This document shows, piece after piece, positions 5,596-5,708 of a stretch of DNA of 5,708 bases. The position numbers were made by a program, and so were the translations under genes. Location of the stretch: the NCBI GenBank assembly GCA_028293365.1, contig JAQGOX010000390.1, positions 1 to 5,708 of the forward strand, read 5' to 3'. This DNA comes from Verrucomicrobiales bacterium. Its GTDB lineage: Bacteria; Verrucomicrobiota; Verrucomicrobiia; Limisphaerales; SXQI01. Numbering within the stretch: the first letter of the stretch is position 1; every line of letters starts with the position of its first letter. The notes under the pieces were generated by a model. It did not search any database and had not been told where the DNA came from. It saw only the letters and a program-made list of their open reading frames with translations.

Positions 5596-5708
5596 TCAAA
5601 TGATCAAAAACCCACTGGTCGAATTAATCGCTTTTCGCCCGTTGTGGTCAAAAAGAGCCAGAATTTCGGCAGTGTCTTCTTTCACCACGAAAAAAAAGTG
5701 CGTGATCA
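5596..5708 (-). CDS. C-terminal end of an unknown gene entering from the right edge
   Basis: On the minus strand one frame is open from the window edge to a TGA at 5598-5596, giving 37 visible residues including VKEDTAEILALFDHNGR and ending STSGFLII. The composition is protein-like (a mixed strand-helix pattern with charged surface residues), but I recognise no family. If real, it would be the gene before the kinase-like protein, ending about 33 nt before ATG 5562 and co-directional with it. The competing reading is a plus-strand gene from ATG 5600, with AGGGGG at 5587-5592 as a good ribosome-binding site, giving 36 open residues that look less protein-like. I favour the minus-strand reading only moderately; the window is too short to settle it. 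Confidence 0.4.
   Translation of the reverse strand, partial: ITHFFFVVKEDTAEILALFDHNGRKAINSTSGFLII

Noticed and set aside
5690..5697. Run of eight A bases as a possible slippage or frameshift site
   Set aside because: It lies in a gene fragment whose reading frame is itself uncertain, so no frame change can be shown.

Overview
The window looks like an ordinary chromosomal stretch of a Gram-negative bacterium with roughly balanced base composition. My best guess is the Verrucomicrobia/Planctomycetes neighbourhood, possibly a Pedosphaera-like verrucomicrobium. That rests on remembered resemblance of the small C-terminal-CxxCH cytochrome and the ParA/MobD-like ATPase to proteins from those groups, so the taxonomy is inference. 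There are no rRNA, tRNA, IS or CRISPR signals.

Layout, left to right. (1) Positions 1-831, minus strand: the N-terminal 277 codons of an N6-adenine DNA methyltransferase of the Eco57I type, cut by the left edge. It has a clear motif I and an NPPY catalytic motif. (2) Positions 832-1154: non-coding, with a striking 36-bp dyad about 65 bp upstream of the methyltransferase start. (3) Positions 1155-1559, plus strand: a small exported c-type cytochrome with its only CxxCH near the C-terminus, followed by a strong intrinsic terminator. (4) Positions 1736-3498, plus strand: two adjacent but divergent transglutaminase-like proteins, each with a complete Cys-His-Asp triad, 17 nt apart and probably one operon. 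(5) Positions 3627-4322, plus strand: an orphan ParA/MinD-type P-loop ATPase behind an extended -10 promoter candidate. (6) Positions 5708-4327, minus strand: a probable gene end at the right edge, then a very small protein-kinase-fold protein of about 127 residues, then a PP2C-family phosphatase 12 nt further on. The ATPase and phosphatase genes converge with only 4 nt between their stop codons, and both stops lie inside one inverted repeat.

How the genes work together: the kinase-like protein and the PP2C phosphatase are a probable reversible-phosphorylation pair, and the two transglutaminase-like proteins probably act on the same kind of peptide or isopeptide substrate. The methyltransferase could belong to a restriction-modification or other defence locus lying mostly to the left of the window. 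Nothing visible ties the cytochrome or the ParA-like ATPase to their neighbours. The least ordinary items are the minimal kinase next to the phosphatase, the dyad upstream of the methyltransferase, and the shared 3' stem at the convergent gene ends. I found no clear evidence of a completely new system inside these 5.7 kb.
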